DNA from: JBAZDC01 sp041654595
GTDB taxonomy: Bacteria; Pseudomonadota; Gammaproteobacteria; Burkholderiales; Burkholderiaceae_B
Direction of reading: 5' to 3'
DNA length: 64,000 nt
Assembly: GCA_964551305.1 (NCBI GenBank)
Contig: CAZKBT010000003.1
Coordinates: 35,162 to 99,161, forward strand
Made by a program: the position numbers and the translations under genes. The notes under the pieces are model-generated. The model was given only the letters and a program-made list of their open reading frames with translations, did not search any database and was not told the origin of the DNA. Within the stretch, counting starts at the first letter, position 1, and every line of letters begins with the position of its first letter. Shown here piece by piece: positions 17,204-25,761 of this stretch.

Positions 17204-17268
17204 AGCCGCCCGGATGACCGTAGCCCGGAAATATGTACACAGGATTGGTTCGACAGAAAGGAAGGAAG

Positions 17269-18849
17269 ATGACACAAGCACATTCATTGCCTCGCGTGAC
17301 CTATACGAGCACAGAGGATTTCAGCCCGTTGCAGGACTATCTGGACGGTCGGCTTCCTCAGTTTCGCCAAGATATGCTGGGACGGCATTGGCCCAGCATC
17401 GTCGCGGGCGAGGCGCGCGACCAGGGCGACGTCGTGCTCTGCCACAGCCCGGTGGACGAGACGGTGCTCCTGGGCAGCTATGCGGCCGCGGACGGGGCGA
17501 CGGTCGCGGATGCCATTCAGGCTGCCCGCAAGGGTTTCGCCGTATGGGGACGCATGGATTGGCGCGAACGCTTGAAACACATGCGCAGGCTGGCTGATGT
17601 GCTTGATAGGCATCGGCATGATCTTGCCATGGCCATCGTCCTGGAGGTGGGCAAGTCGCGCATGGAAGCGTTGGGCGAAGCGGAGGAAGCGCTTGCGCTC
17701 ATCCACTATTATGCCGACGAGTTCGAGCGCAACAACGGCTACGTATCGCCCGCATGGCGCAGCGCGGACGGTTCCGAGCAGGCTCAAACGCAGTTGCGGC
17801 CCATGGGTGTTTTTGCCGTGGTGACGCCCTTCAACTATCCCGTGGCGCTGGCCGCCAATATGCTTGGCGCCGCGCTGGTGGCCGGCAACAGCGTCATTTT
17901 CAAGCCCACTCCCAATGCGGCGCTGACCGCGGGCATGCTGGCCAGGGTTTTCGAACAGGCCGAGTTGCCGCAAGGCGTTTTCAATCTGGTGTATGGCCAA
18001 GAGGCCGGTCCGCTGCTGATGGATTCCGACGGTATCGACGGCGTGGCCTTTACCGGATCGAATGCTACCGGCATGGGCATGCTGCGCAAGTTCGCCAGCG
18101 AACGCTACATGCGTCCCGTATTGGCGGAAATGGGCGGCAAGAACTATGCCTATGTCACCGCCTCCGCCGATTTCGATATCGCGGTTAACGGCGTGACGCG
18201 CTCCGCTTTCGGATTCCAAGGGCAGCGTTGCACGGCATGCTCGGTCGCGATGGTCCATGAGTCCCTCTACGATCGATTCGTGGATGCGTTGGCGCGGCAG
18301 GCCGCGAAGATCTTGCCCGGCGATACCGCCGACCGTGCTGTCACCCATGGACCGCTGATCAACCGAGCCGCCTTGGACCGTTACCTGGCCGCTGCCGAGC
18401 ACGGCCGCCGTGCCGGCCGAGTGGTGTGCGGCGGCGAGCGCCTCCAAGGCGGTCTCTTTGACAAGGGCGCTTTCGTGAAGCCGACCCTCATCGCCGACCT
18501 TGCAGCCGACGACAGGCTCTATCGTGACGAGCTGTTTGCGCCGGTATTGGTGGTATCCCGCTTCAAGACGCTGGAGGAGGCGATCGCGCGCGGCAATCAG
18601 GTCGACTATGGCTTGACGGCGGGCCTGTATTCGAAGGATGAAGCCGAAATCCAGCAGTTCCTCGATCATGTCCAGACTGGCGTGATGTACGTGAATCGCT
18701 TGACGGGCGCCACCAACGGCGCTTGGCCGGGCATTCAGAGCTTCAGCGGCTGGAAGGGGTCCGGCATCACCGGAAAGGGGGCGTTGGGGCCGCATTACCT
18801 GCCCCAGTTCATGCGCGAGCAAAGCCGCACCATACGCGTGATCCGTTAG
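17269..18849 (+). CDS. NAD(P)-dependent aldehyde dehydrogenase
   Basis: A 526-residue ALDH-superfamily enzyme. Visible are PFNYPVALAANMLGAALVAGNSVIFKP cofactor-binding residues, VAFTGSNATG, the general base Glu in LAEMGGKN and the nucleophile Cys in GQRCTACSV. ATG 17269 follows GGAAGGAAG; an in-frame start at 17233 adds 12 unlikely residues. It comes 65 bases after the flavoprotein gene and ends the catabolic run. It would oxidise an aldehyde produced by transamination or oxidative deamination in this locus. It resembles the piperideine/semialdehyde group rather than acylating ALDHs, but the substrate remains open. Confidence 0.88.
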   Translation: MTQAHSLPRVTYTSTEDFSPLQDYLDGRLPQFRQDMLGRHWPSIVAGEARDQGDVVLCHSPVDETVLLGSYAAADGATVADAIQAARKGFAVWGRMDWRERLKHMRRLADVLDRHRHDLAMAIVLEVGKSRMEALGEAEEALALIHYYADEFERNNGYVSPAWRSADGSEQAQTQLRPMGVFAVVTPFNYPVALAANMLGAALVAGNSVIFKPTPNAALTAGMLARVFEQAELPQGVFNLVYGQEAGPLLMDSDGIDGVAFTGSNATGMGMLRKFASERYMRPVLAEMGGKNYAYVTASADFDIAVNGVTRSAFGFQGQRCTACSVAMVHESLYDRFVDALARQAAKILPGDTADRAVTHGPLINRAALDRYLAAAEHGRRAGRVVCGGERLQGGLFDKGAFVKPTLIADLAADDRLYRDELFAPVLVVSRFKTLEEAIARGNQVDYGLTAGLYSKDEAEIQQFLDHVQTGVMYVNRLTGATNGAWPGIQSFSGWKGSGITGKGALGPHYLPQFMREQSRTIRVIR

Positions 18850-18913
18850 AAGGGCGGCCTTGCCGCGGCGTGCGAACGTGCGACAATCCGTCATTATGTT
18901 ACGCGAGGTCAGC

Positions 18914-19255
18914 ATGTTCAGTTCGTCGGCGGGGTTCTATTTATTAACGGCCATTGTCTTTGAGGTGGCGGCGACATCGGCGTTGAAGGCGTCGGCGTCT
19001 TTCACCAAGCTTTGGCCCAGTGTCGTCGTGGTGGCGGGTTATGCCGCCGCTTTCTGGTTTCTGTCGTTGACGCTGAAAACCATACCGGTCGGCGTTGCCT
19101 ACGCGGTTTGGTCCGGCGTGGGCATCGTTCTGATATCGCTGGTGGGCTGGCTGTGGTTCAAGCAAAGCCTGGATCTGCCGGCGGTGATAGGCATGTCGTT
19201 GATCGTCGCGGGTGTGCTGACGATCAATCTATTTTCCAGGTTGTCGGCGCATTAG
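18914..19255 (+). CDS. Small multidrug resistance (SMR) transporter, EmrE/QacE type
   Basis: A 113-residue four-helix inner-membrane proton antiporter for cationic compounds. The essential Glu lies in the first helix (IVFEVAATSALKAS), and helix 3 carries GVAYAVWSGVGIVLI, the SMR fingerprint. I chose ATG 18914, which gives the normal SMR length and has GAGGTCAGC before it; an in-frame start at 18860 would add 18 polar residues. It stands alone between the catabolic locus and a convergent membrane-protein gene. Confidence 0.9.
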   Translation: MFSSSAGFYLLTAIVFEVAATSALKASASFTKLWPSVVVVAGYAAAFWFLSLTLKTIPVGVAYAVWSGVGIVLISLVGWLWFKQSLDLPAVIGMSLIVAGVLTINLFSRLSAH

Positions 19256-19272
19256 ATCATTCCGCGCATTTA

Positions 19273-19806
19273 TCAGTTTTTGAGGGAAGGCCAAGTCTGC
19301 CGTTTTCGGCTCCGTCTGGCCGCCAATTGGCGCCCGCCCACGACCAGGATGACGCCGGCCACGATCCATATCCATAGAGGAACCGCCGGCGCCGTTTCCG
19401 CGGCGGGCGAAGGCCCGAACACCACGTCGTGCATGATGCGGCCCGGCAGGAAAGTAAAGAACGTGGCCACCAGCAAGGCGTTGTAGAAGGCCGCTTTCAT
19501 GAGGCCGGCGTGCAAGGCTACCTTGCGTTGCCGGATGGCCAGGTAGGCGCGCACGAGCAAGACCAGCGTGATCACCGAAAGAATGTGAATGGGGCTCCAT
19601 GGTCCCCACATCCGCAGCTCGTGGACGAAGAACGACGACAGTACGGCAGCCAGCATGAGAACCAGCCAGAAACGGCCTGTCCAGCGGTGCGGCGTATTGC
19701 CTTTGGGGCGCGCCAGCACCCATATCCCGAGGGCAAGGGCAAGTATGGCCGTCCAGGTATGCAACTGGATGACCGTCGATGCGGATGTCAATGGAGCGAG
19801 GCTCAT
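19273..19806 (-). CDS. DUF2306-like membrane protein
   Basis: A 177-residue integral membrane protein with about four hydrophobic helices (residues 12-32, 46-63, 71-90, 143-160). HTWTAI near the start, NTPHRWTGRFWL, and paired His residues in or near helices are the pattern of DUF2306 proteins. These are thought to be haem- or quinone-related, but the function is not established. It is convergent with the SMR gene (17 bases apart). The C-terminus is basic (RRSRKRQ). Confidence 0.7.
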   Translation of the reverse strand: MSLAPLTSASTVIQLHTWTAILALALGIWVLARPKGNTPHRWTGRFWLVLMLAAVLSSFFVHELRMWGPWSPIHILSVITLVLLVRAYLAIRQRKVALHAGLMKAAFYNALLVATFFTFLPGRIMHDVVFGPSPAAETAPAVPLWIWIVAGVILVVGGRQLAARRSRKRQTWPSLKN

Positions 19807-19984
19807 GCGGCAACGGTAGCATGGGGCAAGCGGCCGTGCTAACTATGGATTTCCCTTTATTCCAGAAAGGGCGCGGCGCCGGCTTTCAGGCCGAGCCGTG
19901 TCCGATCAGGCGTTCGTCCTGGACATGTCGTACTTGGCATCGACGGTGGCCTGGTAATCGTTTACCCCTAGATATCGTATTTCC

Positions 19985-20034
19985 ATGGACAATAAAATGA
20001 ACCTTGGTCTAATATTCGGTAAACCATGGTCCAT
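19985..20034. promoter_or_regulatory. Inverted half-sites upstream of the 20-28 kb operon
   Basis: ATGGAC (19985-19990) and GTCCAT (20029-20034) face each other across 38 AT-rich bases. The 8-base palindrome ACCATGGT (20023-20030) overlaps the right arm. The element lies 37 bases before the receptor start, where the operon promoter must be. It may be the operator of the GntR protein encoded at 23184-24047. Only the repeat itself is seen; the role is a guess. The rest of 19807-20070 shows no further feature. Confidence 0.3.
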
Positions 20035-20070
20035 CAGATGATCATTGGGTCAATCATTCCAGGAGACACT

Positions 20071-21396
20071 ATGATAAGTCGAAGAGATTTTCTGCTGGGA
20101 ACAGCCGGCCTTGCGGCAGCCGGCTTGTCATTGCCGACGTGGGCGGCCCCGTACCAATTGAAAGAAGGGAAACCGTTCGCGGGTACCAAGTTGCGAGTAC
20201 TGGCGGCGGTCACTCCCCAGTTCGACGGGCTGATGCTGCGCGGCAAGGAGTTCACCGATCTGACCGGTATCGAAGCCGAATGGGATTTCGTGCCTTTTCC
20301 CGCGCTGCAGGACAAAATAGCCGCAACAGGGGTGGCGGCCGATGGCCTATATGACGTGGTCAACTACTCGGACTCCTGGCTGGCGCCCAATGCCTATTGG
20401 CTGGAAAATCTGGATCCGTTGCTGGAGCGCGACGGCGTCTCCATGGATCGTTATCCCGAAGCCTTTGCCGAAGCGGGGCGGTTTGACGGCAAGACATTGG
20501 GACTTCCCGTGCGCAGCCATGTCCAATTGTTCTTTTATCGCGCCGACGTATTCAAAAGCCTGGGTCTTGCCGCTCCCGCTTCATGGGAAGACGTGGTGCG
20601 GGCCGGCAAGGCCATCCGCGAGCAGCGTTCCGACATCGAGCCCTTGGCTCTGAGTTTTCACAACGACGGCACGCGCGTGAACCTGCAGCACTGGCTTCAG
20701 CTCGTGTGGTCCAATGGCGGCGAACTCTTCGACAAGGACATGCGGCCGGCCTGGACATCCCCCGAAGCCATGGAAGCGACGCAATTCTATATCGGCCTTC
20801 ATACGCGCGAAAAGGTTGCCAACCCCGCCTCAGTGTCCTTTGGCCAGGAAGAGGCGAGACTTTCTTTTCAGCAAGGAAAATCCGCCATGCTGCCAATGTG
20901 GTGGTGGCAGTATTCACCAAGCGTCAGTCCGAAAGAATCCGCGCTCAGTCCCGAACAAGTCGGCTTCACGGCGGTTCCCACCTATAAGGGAAAGGCCGTC
21001 GCGCTTGCTTCTTCGATGCCGTTTTCGATTTCCGGGCACTCCAAGAATCGGGACGCGGCGTGGGAGTTTCTCAAATGGCTGTCCAATCCCGATCTCGACA
21101 AGCGCAATGCCATCGAGCGAACGGTTGCGGGCCAGGCTATCCAGAACAACGTGGTCAACCATACCGCGAACCTGATCGATGAAGAGGTGAATCGGGCAAA
21201 TGCCGGGGTTCCGGCCGCCGGGTATGAAGGCCTGAAAAATGCCCGAGTGCAGCCGAAATTGCGCGAATGGCCCGAAGTCGGTGACTTTCTTGCCGCGGCG
21301 ATTCAACGAGCGGCGGGGGGCGAGGACGTCGAGCGCCTTATGCACGATTCGGCCAAAGCGGCCACGAAGGCGCTCGAACGGGCCGGCTATTTCTGA
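20071..21396 (+). CDS. ABC importer substrate-binding protein, family 1 (sugar type), Tat-exported
   Basis: A 441-residue periplasmic receptor of the MalE/UgpB cluster. The N-terminus MISRRDFLLGTAGLAAAGLS is a twin-arginine signal, with cleavage likely after WAA (residues 24-26). The mature domain has GTKLRVLAAVTPQFDGL and PVRSHVQLFFYRADVF, typical for the group. ATG 20071 follows AGGAG; an in-frame upstream start at 20026 would spoil the signal peptide. It leads an operon encoding two enzymes, a regulator, an aldolase and the cognate MalFGK-like subunits. Family-1 receptors bind sugars, polyols, glycerophosphodiesters or polyamines. Confidence 0.9.
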   Translation: MISRRDFLLGTAGLAAAGLSLPTWAAPYQLKEGKPFAGTKLRVLAAVTPQFDGLMLRGKEFTDLTGIEAEWDFVPFPALQDKIAATGVAADGLYDVVNYSDSWLAPNAYWLENLDPLLERDGVSMDRYPEAFAEAGRFDGKTLGLPVRSHVQLFFYRADVFKSLGLAAPASWEDVVRAGKAIREQRSDIEPLALSFHNDGTRVNLQHWLQLVWSNGGELFDKDMRPAWTSPEAMEATQFYIGLHTREKVANPASVSFGQEEARLSFQQGKSAMLPMWWWQYSPSVSPKESALSPEQVGFTAVPTYKGKAVALASSMPFSISGHSKNRDAAWEFLKWLSNPDLDKRNAIERTVAGQAIQNNVVNHTANLIDEEVNRANAGVPAAGYEGLKNARVQPKLREWPEVGDFLAAAIQRAAGGEDVERLMHDSAKAATKALERAGYF

Positions 21397-21413
21397 TTTG
21401 AGGAATTCGAAAT

Positions 21414-22451
21414 ATGGAACATGGAGCATCGGTGGATTCGAGCATTTCTCCGGATTTGGCTAAACGGGTCGTTCGTTATGCGGACTTGCGCCCCCAGCTT
21501 AATTCTTTCATCGATAAGCGCACGCCCGGAAGCGCCGAAGAGGAAACCTTTTCAGTCATCGGGCCGGGCGTGATCGAGAACATGATCGATCGGCATATTC
21601 ACATCACCATTCCGCATGGATTCAACATGGGGGGCGCCCGCATGCCGCCCGGCTGCGTAAACTCCCAGCATAGTCACGAGACGGCCGAGGTGTTCCTGGT
21701 TCACACCGGCACGTTTTCCATGATCTTCGGGCCCAATTCAGAAGACGGGGAGCTGGAGGTGTCGGAAGGGGATCTGGTTTCTATTCCTACGCGCGTGTTT
21801 CGAGGCTTTCGAAATAGTGGAAAAGTGCGCGGCCATCTCGTTTCCATACTGGGTGGAAACAACCCCGGCCGCGTCACGTGGGCGCCTTATGTATTCGACG
21901 CCGCGCGGGATCACGGCTTGCTTTTGCTGGAGAACGGGAATCTCGTGGACACGGTAGCCGGCGAGACCGTACCGCCGGGAGCGAAGCTGGTCGTCCCCAC
22001 GACTGAAGACGACGTCGGGCAATTCAGACGTCTGCGCGCCGACCAGATGCGGGGTTGGTATGTAAGAAAACAGGAGCTGCGCGGGCATCCGGATGCTCCC
22101 TTGACGGGCCCGGGGGTGCAAGAGTGCTTGATCATCGGCGTGCCCAATCCAGCCGAAGGCGTGCCGGCCGCGCCCATCGCCGCGCCGCACGGGTTTCAAG
22201 TCAGAAGGCTGTTTCTAGAGCCCGGCGCGACGATAGCAAGCCATGCGCGACAGGAGGTTGAAGTGTTGTTCGTGCACGAAGGGCGCGTCGACGTCACCAT
22301 TGCGGGGCAGACCGTTTTTCTCAACAAGGGAGACTATTTCTCCATTCCCGAAGGTATTTTCCGCAGTTGGAGAAACTCCGGGGCGACGCGCAACGACGTT
22401 CAAGTCGTGCGTGGCGGCGATCATCCCGCCGCTCCGATTTGGGCTGATTAG
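21414..22451 (+). CDS. Bicupin-domain protein
   Basis: A 345-residue protein with two cupin barrels. The first (about 60-150) has the metal-site motif QHSHETAEVFLVHTG and the second partner motif GDLVSIPTRVFRGFRNSG. The second (about 255-345) has SHARQEVEVLFVHEGRVD and GDYFSIPEGIFRSWRNSG. Barrel one keeps both His residues and the Glu of a metal-binding cupin. Barrel two has Arg-Gln-Glu in place of the second His, so it may not bind metal. Bicupins include quercetin- and gentisate-type dioxygenases and isomerases; the reaction here is unknown. It follows the receptor gene by 17 bases within the operon. Confidence 0.8.
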   Translation: MEHGASVDSSISPDLAKRVVRYADLRPQLNSFIDKRTPGSAEEETFSVIGPGVIENMIDRHIHITIPHGFNMGGARMPPGCVNSQHSHETAEVFLVHTGTFSMIFGPNSEDGELEVSEGDLVSIPTRVFRGFRNSGKVRGHLVSILGGNNPGRVTWAPYVFDAARDHGLLLLENGNLVDTVAGETVPPGAKLVVPTTEDDVGQFRRLRADQMRGWYVRKQELRGHPDAPLTGPGVQECLIIGVPNPAEGVPAAPIAAPHGFQVRRLFLEPGATIASHARQEVEVLFVHEGRVDVTIAGQTVFLNKGDYFSIPEGIFRSWRNSGATRNDVQVVRGGDHPAAPIWAD

Positions 22452-22473
22452 AAATACATGGAAACGTGGAGCC

Positions 22474-23187
22474 ATGACGAACGAGATTCTTTTCTTGCCA
22501 GGGATGATGCTTGACGACGATATGTGGTCCGGCCAGATCGGCGCCCTTAAGAAGATAGGCCGTTGCCGGGTCGGCGCGCTATCGGGCGCCGATTCCATCG
22601 AAGGCCTGGCCGACCAGGCGCTGGCCGTCATGGCGCAGCCGTCTCACGTCGTTGCATTTTCAATGGGAGCCATTGTGGCCATGGCCATGTGGCGCCGCGC
22701 GCCGCGCGGCATCCGCAGCCTGTCGCTGCTTGGATTCAGTCCGCATGCCGATGCCCCGGAGCGCGCGCCTGCGCGGCGGCGCATGATGGAGCGGGCGCAA
22801 TGCGAAGCCGCGGAAAACATGGTGTTGAAAGAGATGGCGCCGCGCTATTTCTCGCCCAAGGCGGATGAGCGGCAAATACCGGGTTGGACGCAACGGATTG
22901 CGGGCGCCGCCACACGGCTGGGCTCCGGGGTGTTGCGCAACCAGCTTCAAGCTCAATTGAACCGGCCTAACAGCGTACCGACGCTTGAAACCATCAGCGT
23001 GCCCACGCTGGTCATGATAGGCGAGGATGACCAGTTGGTCGAACGTTCGGACTTTTTACTTACCAAGAAGCGAATTCCGGGAGCGCGGCATGGGACGATT
23101 TCGTCGTCCGGGCATATGCTTATGTTTGAGCAGCCCGATGCTGTCAATACACACTTACTTGATTTTTTACAAAGCGTGAACTCATGA
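22474..23187 (+). CDS. Alpha/beta hydrolase
   Basis: A 237-residue alpha/beta-hydrolase-fold enzyme. The catalytic Ser sits in the nucleophile elbow FSMGAIVA (about residues 64-71), the acid is probably the Asp in GEDDQLVER, and the His is in SSGHMLMFEQP. An upstream reading overlapping the bicupin was rejected in favour of ATG 22474, which restores the normal N-terminus (EILFLPGMMLDD). Its stop overlaps the next start in ATGA. It probably hydrolyses an ester, lactone or C-C bond of the operon's substrate. Confidence 0.85.
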   Translation: MTNEILFLPGMMLDDDMWSGQIGALKKIGRCRVGALSGADSIEGLADQALAVMAQPSHVVAFSMGAIVAMAMWRRAPRGIRSLSLLGFSPHADAPERAPARRRMMERAQCEAAENMVLKEMAPRYFSPKADERQIPGWTQRIAGAATRLGSGVLRNQLQAQLNRPNSVPTLETISVPTLVMIGEDDQLVERSDFLLTKKRIPGARHGTISSSGHMLMFEQPDAVNTHLLDFLQSVNS

Positions 23188-24047
23188 CCCGATCGACGAA
23201 AGCCCGAGTACCGAAGAATCCGCCCCATGCCGTCCAGCCTGCCGACGAGCCACAGTCTGCCGGCAATGTATTGGTCAAACCGATTCGGCAAGCCCGAGTT
23301 TCCGAGCTGATTGCCCAGCAACTGCGCTCATTGATTCTGGAGGGGGCGTTGCGTCCGGAAACGAGGCTGCCCACCGAGCGCGATCTGGCGGAGCGTTTCG
23401 GCACGTCGCGCGCTTCGGTGAGAGAGGCGATCAACGAGCTGGAAGAGGAAGGCCTTTTGCAGATGAAACGCGGCGGGATGCATGTCGCGGATCCCGCCGC
23501 CAGCACTGTCGTGGAGCCTCTTTCCGCGTTATTGATGTCCGACCCTCGCGGCGTGGAAGACTACATGGAGTTTCGGCAGACCGTCGAAGGCGCGGCGGCG
23601 TACCTGGCCGCAAGCCGAGGCACCGAGGTTGACCGCGAGCAACTGCAAGTGGCCTATGAGCATATGAAGCAAATGCACGAGAAGGGCGCTCCCGAGCATG
23701 AGGCCGAGGCTGACGCCGCGTTTCACCTTGCCATTTACGAGGCCTCTCACAATGTGACGATCCTGCATGTCATGCGATCGTTGTCGACGATCCTCAGAAG
23801 CTACGTCATGCAAAGCCGGCTGCGTTTATACAAGCTCGAGAACTACCGTACTACGACGATCGACGAGCATAAGGAACTGTATGAGGCGATCATGGACCGC
23901 GACGCCCAACAAGCCAAGAAGGTGGCGCAGGTCCATATTTTTCATGTCCGGGAAGCCATTGCCGAATTCCGGCGCGCCGACGAGCGACTGGAAGTTTCCT
24001 TGAGGCGGATCGGAAGTTCCGGACGATCCATGGAGGACTTGACCTGA
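23184..24047 (+). CDS. GntR-family regulator, FadR/FCD subfamily
   Basis: A 287-residue transcription factor with an unusually long leader (about 40 residues, rich in Pro, Ala and Lys) before the winged helix. The helix-turn-helix is LPTERDLAERFGTSRASVREAINELEEEGLL (about residues 72-102). The FCD domain follows, with the metal-site His residues expected in the helices around EADAAFHLAIYEASHN and IDEHKELYEAI. The start overlaps the hydrolase stop, and its own stop overlaps the aldolase start. It is therefore made with the operon it most likely controls. The effector is presumably the imported compound or its aldolase substrate. Confidence 0.9.
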   Translation: MTRSTKARVPKNPPHAVQPADEPQSAGNVLVKPIRQARVSELIAQQLRSLILEGALRPETRLPTERDLAERFGTSRASVREAINELEEEGLLQMKRGGMHVADPAASTVVEPLSALLMSDPRGVEDYMEFRQTVEGAAAYLAASRGTEVDREQLQVAYEHMKQMHEKGAPEHEAEADAAFHLAIYEASHNVTILHVMRSLSTILRSYVMQSRLRLYKLENYRTTTIDEHKELYEAIMDRDAQQAKKVAQVHIFHVREAIAEFRRADERLEVSLRRIGSSGRSMEDLT

Positions 24048-24820
24048 TGACGTCTTCAACCCTTTTTTCCCTTCGAGACGGATTGAGGGAAGGCCGGCCT
24101 CTTTTTGGCGCCTGGGCGGCCATGGGAAGCCCGTTTTCCGCCGAAATCATGTGTTCCGCAAGACCGGATTACGTCTGCATCGACCAGCAGCATGGCTTGG
24201 CCGACTACGAGCAGTTTCTCCATATGCTGCGCGCCATCGAGGCCTTTGGCGTGGCGCCCTTGACCCGCGTCCTGCATAACGATCGGGCCCTCATCGGAAA
24301 AGCGCTCGATGCAGGTGCTCAGGGTGTGATCGTTCCCATGGTCAATAGCGCCGAAGAAGCGGCTTTGGCCGCTTCCGCCTGTCGCTATCCGCCACGAGGA
24401 GTCCGCTCTTTCGGACCCACTCGCGCCGCGCTGACCTTGGGCTCGGCGGATGTCGAGGCGCTCGGCCGGAACGCGCTTTGCCTGGTGATGATCGAAACGC
24501 GGCAGGGCCTTGAAAACATAGAGGAAATAGTTCGTGCGCCCGGCATCGACGGCGTGTATGTAGGGCCGGCCGACTTGGCGCTGGGACTGGGGTTGAAGCC
24601 CGGTCTGGAGACCTCGGATCCCGAACATGACGAGGCGATCGAACTGATACTGAAAACTTGCCTGGAAAACGGCTTGATAGCGGGAATCCAGTGCGGTTCC
24701 GGCAAGGCGGCTTATCGCATGGCGCAGCGCGGTTTTCGAGTCGTGACCTTTGCCAAAGACTCGACGCTCGTGGCCACCGGCATCAGCCAAGAGCTTGCAA
24801 TGGCAAAGGGGAAGAAGTAA
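24047..24820 (+). CDS. HpcH/HpaI family aldolase
   Basis: A 257-residue class II pyruvate-type aldolase of the HpaI/GarL fold. The catalytic His is in CIDQQHGLADYEQF, and the metal-binding Glu and Asp are in VMIETRQGLENIEEI and VYVGPADLALGLG. GAQGVIVPMVNSAEEA is also a family block. It would cleave a 2-keto-3-deoxy or related hydroxy-keto acid to pyruvate (or a close analogue) and an aldehyde. ATG 24047 overlaps the regulator stop. It is the carbon-cleaving step of the operon by inference; the natural substrate is not predictable. Confidence 0.9.
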   Translation: MTSSTLFSLRDGLREGRPLFGAWAAMGSPFSAEIMCSARPDYVCIDQQHGLADYEQFLHMLRAIEAFGVAPLTRVLHNDRALIGKALDAGAQGVIVPMVNSAEEAALAASACRYPPRGVRSFGPTRAALTLGSADVEALGRNALCLVMIETRQGLENIEEIVRAPGIDGVYVGPADLALGLGLKPGLETSDPEHDEAIELILKTCLENGLIAGIQCGSGKAAYRMAQRGFRVVTFAKDSTLVATGISQELAMAKGKK

Positions 24821-24894
24821 GCGTTCTTGATCAGGGATATGCATAGAACAAAGACGCGTTTGTCTTGACACCATAACTTCTTGGAAATGTCTAC

Positions 24895-25761
24895 ATGCCG
24901 GAACGGTATCTAAAATACATCTTGGTTCTGCCCGCCATTTTGATCGTTGTCCTGACGACCGGAGGACCTCTGATTTACTCTGCGTTGCTGACGGTCAGGC
25001 AGTGGCGGTTGACGCAATCCCCGCGGCCCGGGGCGTTTGTCGGTTTCGACAATTTTTCCCGGGCCTTCGAGTCGCCGGAGTTCCTGCGTGCTTTGGGGAA
25101 CACCGTGTTGTTCATCGTGCTGACGGTAACGTTGACCGTTGTTCTGGCATTGACGATCGCGTTGTTGCTTCAGCGTGGCGGGCCGCTGCGCCGGACCGTG
25201 CAGGCATTGCTGATACTGCCGTTCGCAATGAGTCCGGCGTTGGTCGGTATTTCCTGGCGTTTCTTGCTCAATCCCGAGTTCGGGCTGTTCTCCGTCACGT
25301 TGGGAAAAATCATTCCGTCGCTTGCGCACGTCAACTGGCTTGCCACCCCGGAGCTGGCTTTCGCGTCGATGGTGGCCGCCGATGTCTGGGCCTGGACGCC
25401 GTTCATGTCGTTGATCCTGATTGGCGGCTTGGCCGCGCTTCCCCAGGAAACCATCGAAGCGGCGCAAATCGACGGCGCATCGCGATGGCGGGTGATCAAG
25501 GATATCGTCATTCCGCAGCTCGTCCCCGTTCTGAGCATCGTCGTCATTCTCAAAACCATATTTGCCGTCAAAGCCTTTGATTTGATCTTCATGTTGACGC
25601 AGGGCGGACCTGCGCGCACGACCGAAACGCTCAGTTATTTTTCGTACACCACGGGGTTCAGCTACTACGACATGGGGTATGCCTCGGCGGCCATGTGGGT
25701 CATGGTCTTGCCGATGCTGCTGCTCACGTTGTTCTATACAAGGTATGTCCTGAAATCATGA
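24895..25761 (+). CDS. ABC importer permease, MalF/UgpA type
   Basis: A 288-residue inner-membrane permease with six predicted helices (first at residues 7-27). The EAA loop is ALPQETIEAAQIDGASRWRVIKDIVIPQL, and FVGFDNFSRAFESPEFL marks the family. It begins 74 bases after the aldolase gene, the largest gap within the operon, and ends by overlapping the partner permease start in ATGA. It works with the receptor at 20071 and the ATPase at 26579. Confidence 0.92.
   Translation: MPERYLKYILVLPAILIVVLTTGGPLIYSALLTVRQWRLTQSPRPGAFVGFDNFSRAFESPEFLRALGNTVLFIVLTVTLTVVLALTIALLLQRGGPLRRTVQALLILPFAMSPALVGISWRFLLNPEFGLFSVTLGKIIPSLAHVNWLATPELAFASMVAADVWAWTPFMSLILIGGLAALPQETIEAAQIDGASRWRVIKDIVIPQLVPVLSIVVILKTIFAVKAFDLIFMLTQGGPARTTETLSYFSYTTGFSYYDMGYASAAMWVMVLPMLLLTLFYTRYVLKS

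Noticed and set aside
17284..18915. 543-residue antisense open frame over the aldehyde dehydrogenase gene
   Set aside because: Same reason: the plus strand has the complete ALDH active site, the antisense frame has none.
20026..20070. Longer start for the Tat-exported receptor
   Set aside because: It would put 15 extra residues before the twin-arginine motif, and the AGGAG site is placed for ATG 20071.
24865..24893. TTGACA with TGTCTA 17 bases later, resembling a promoter before the MalF-like permease gene
   Set aside because: Transcription would begin past the ATG at 24895, so it cannot drive that gene; the -10 is also poor.
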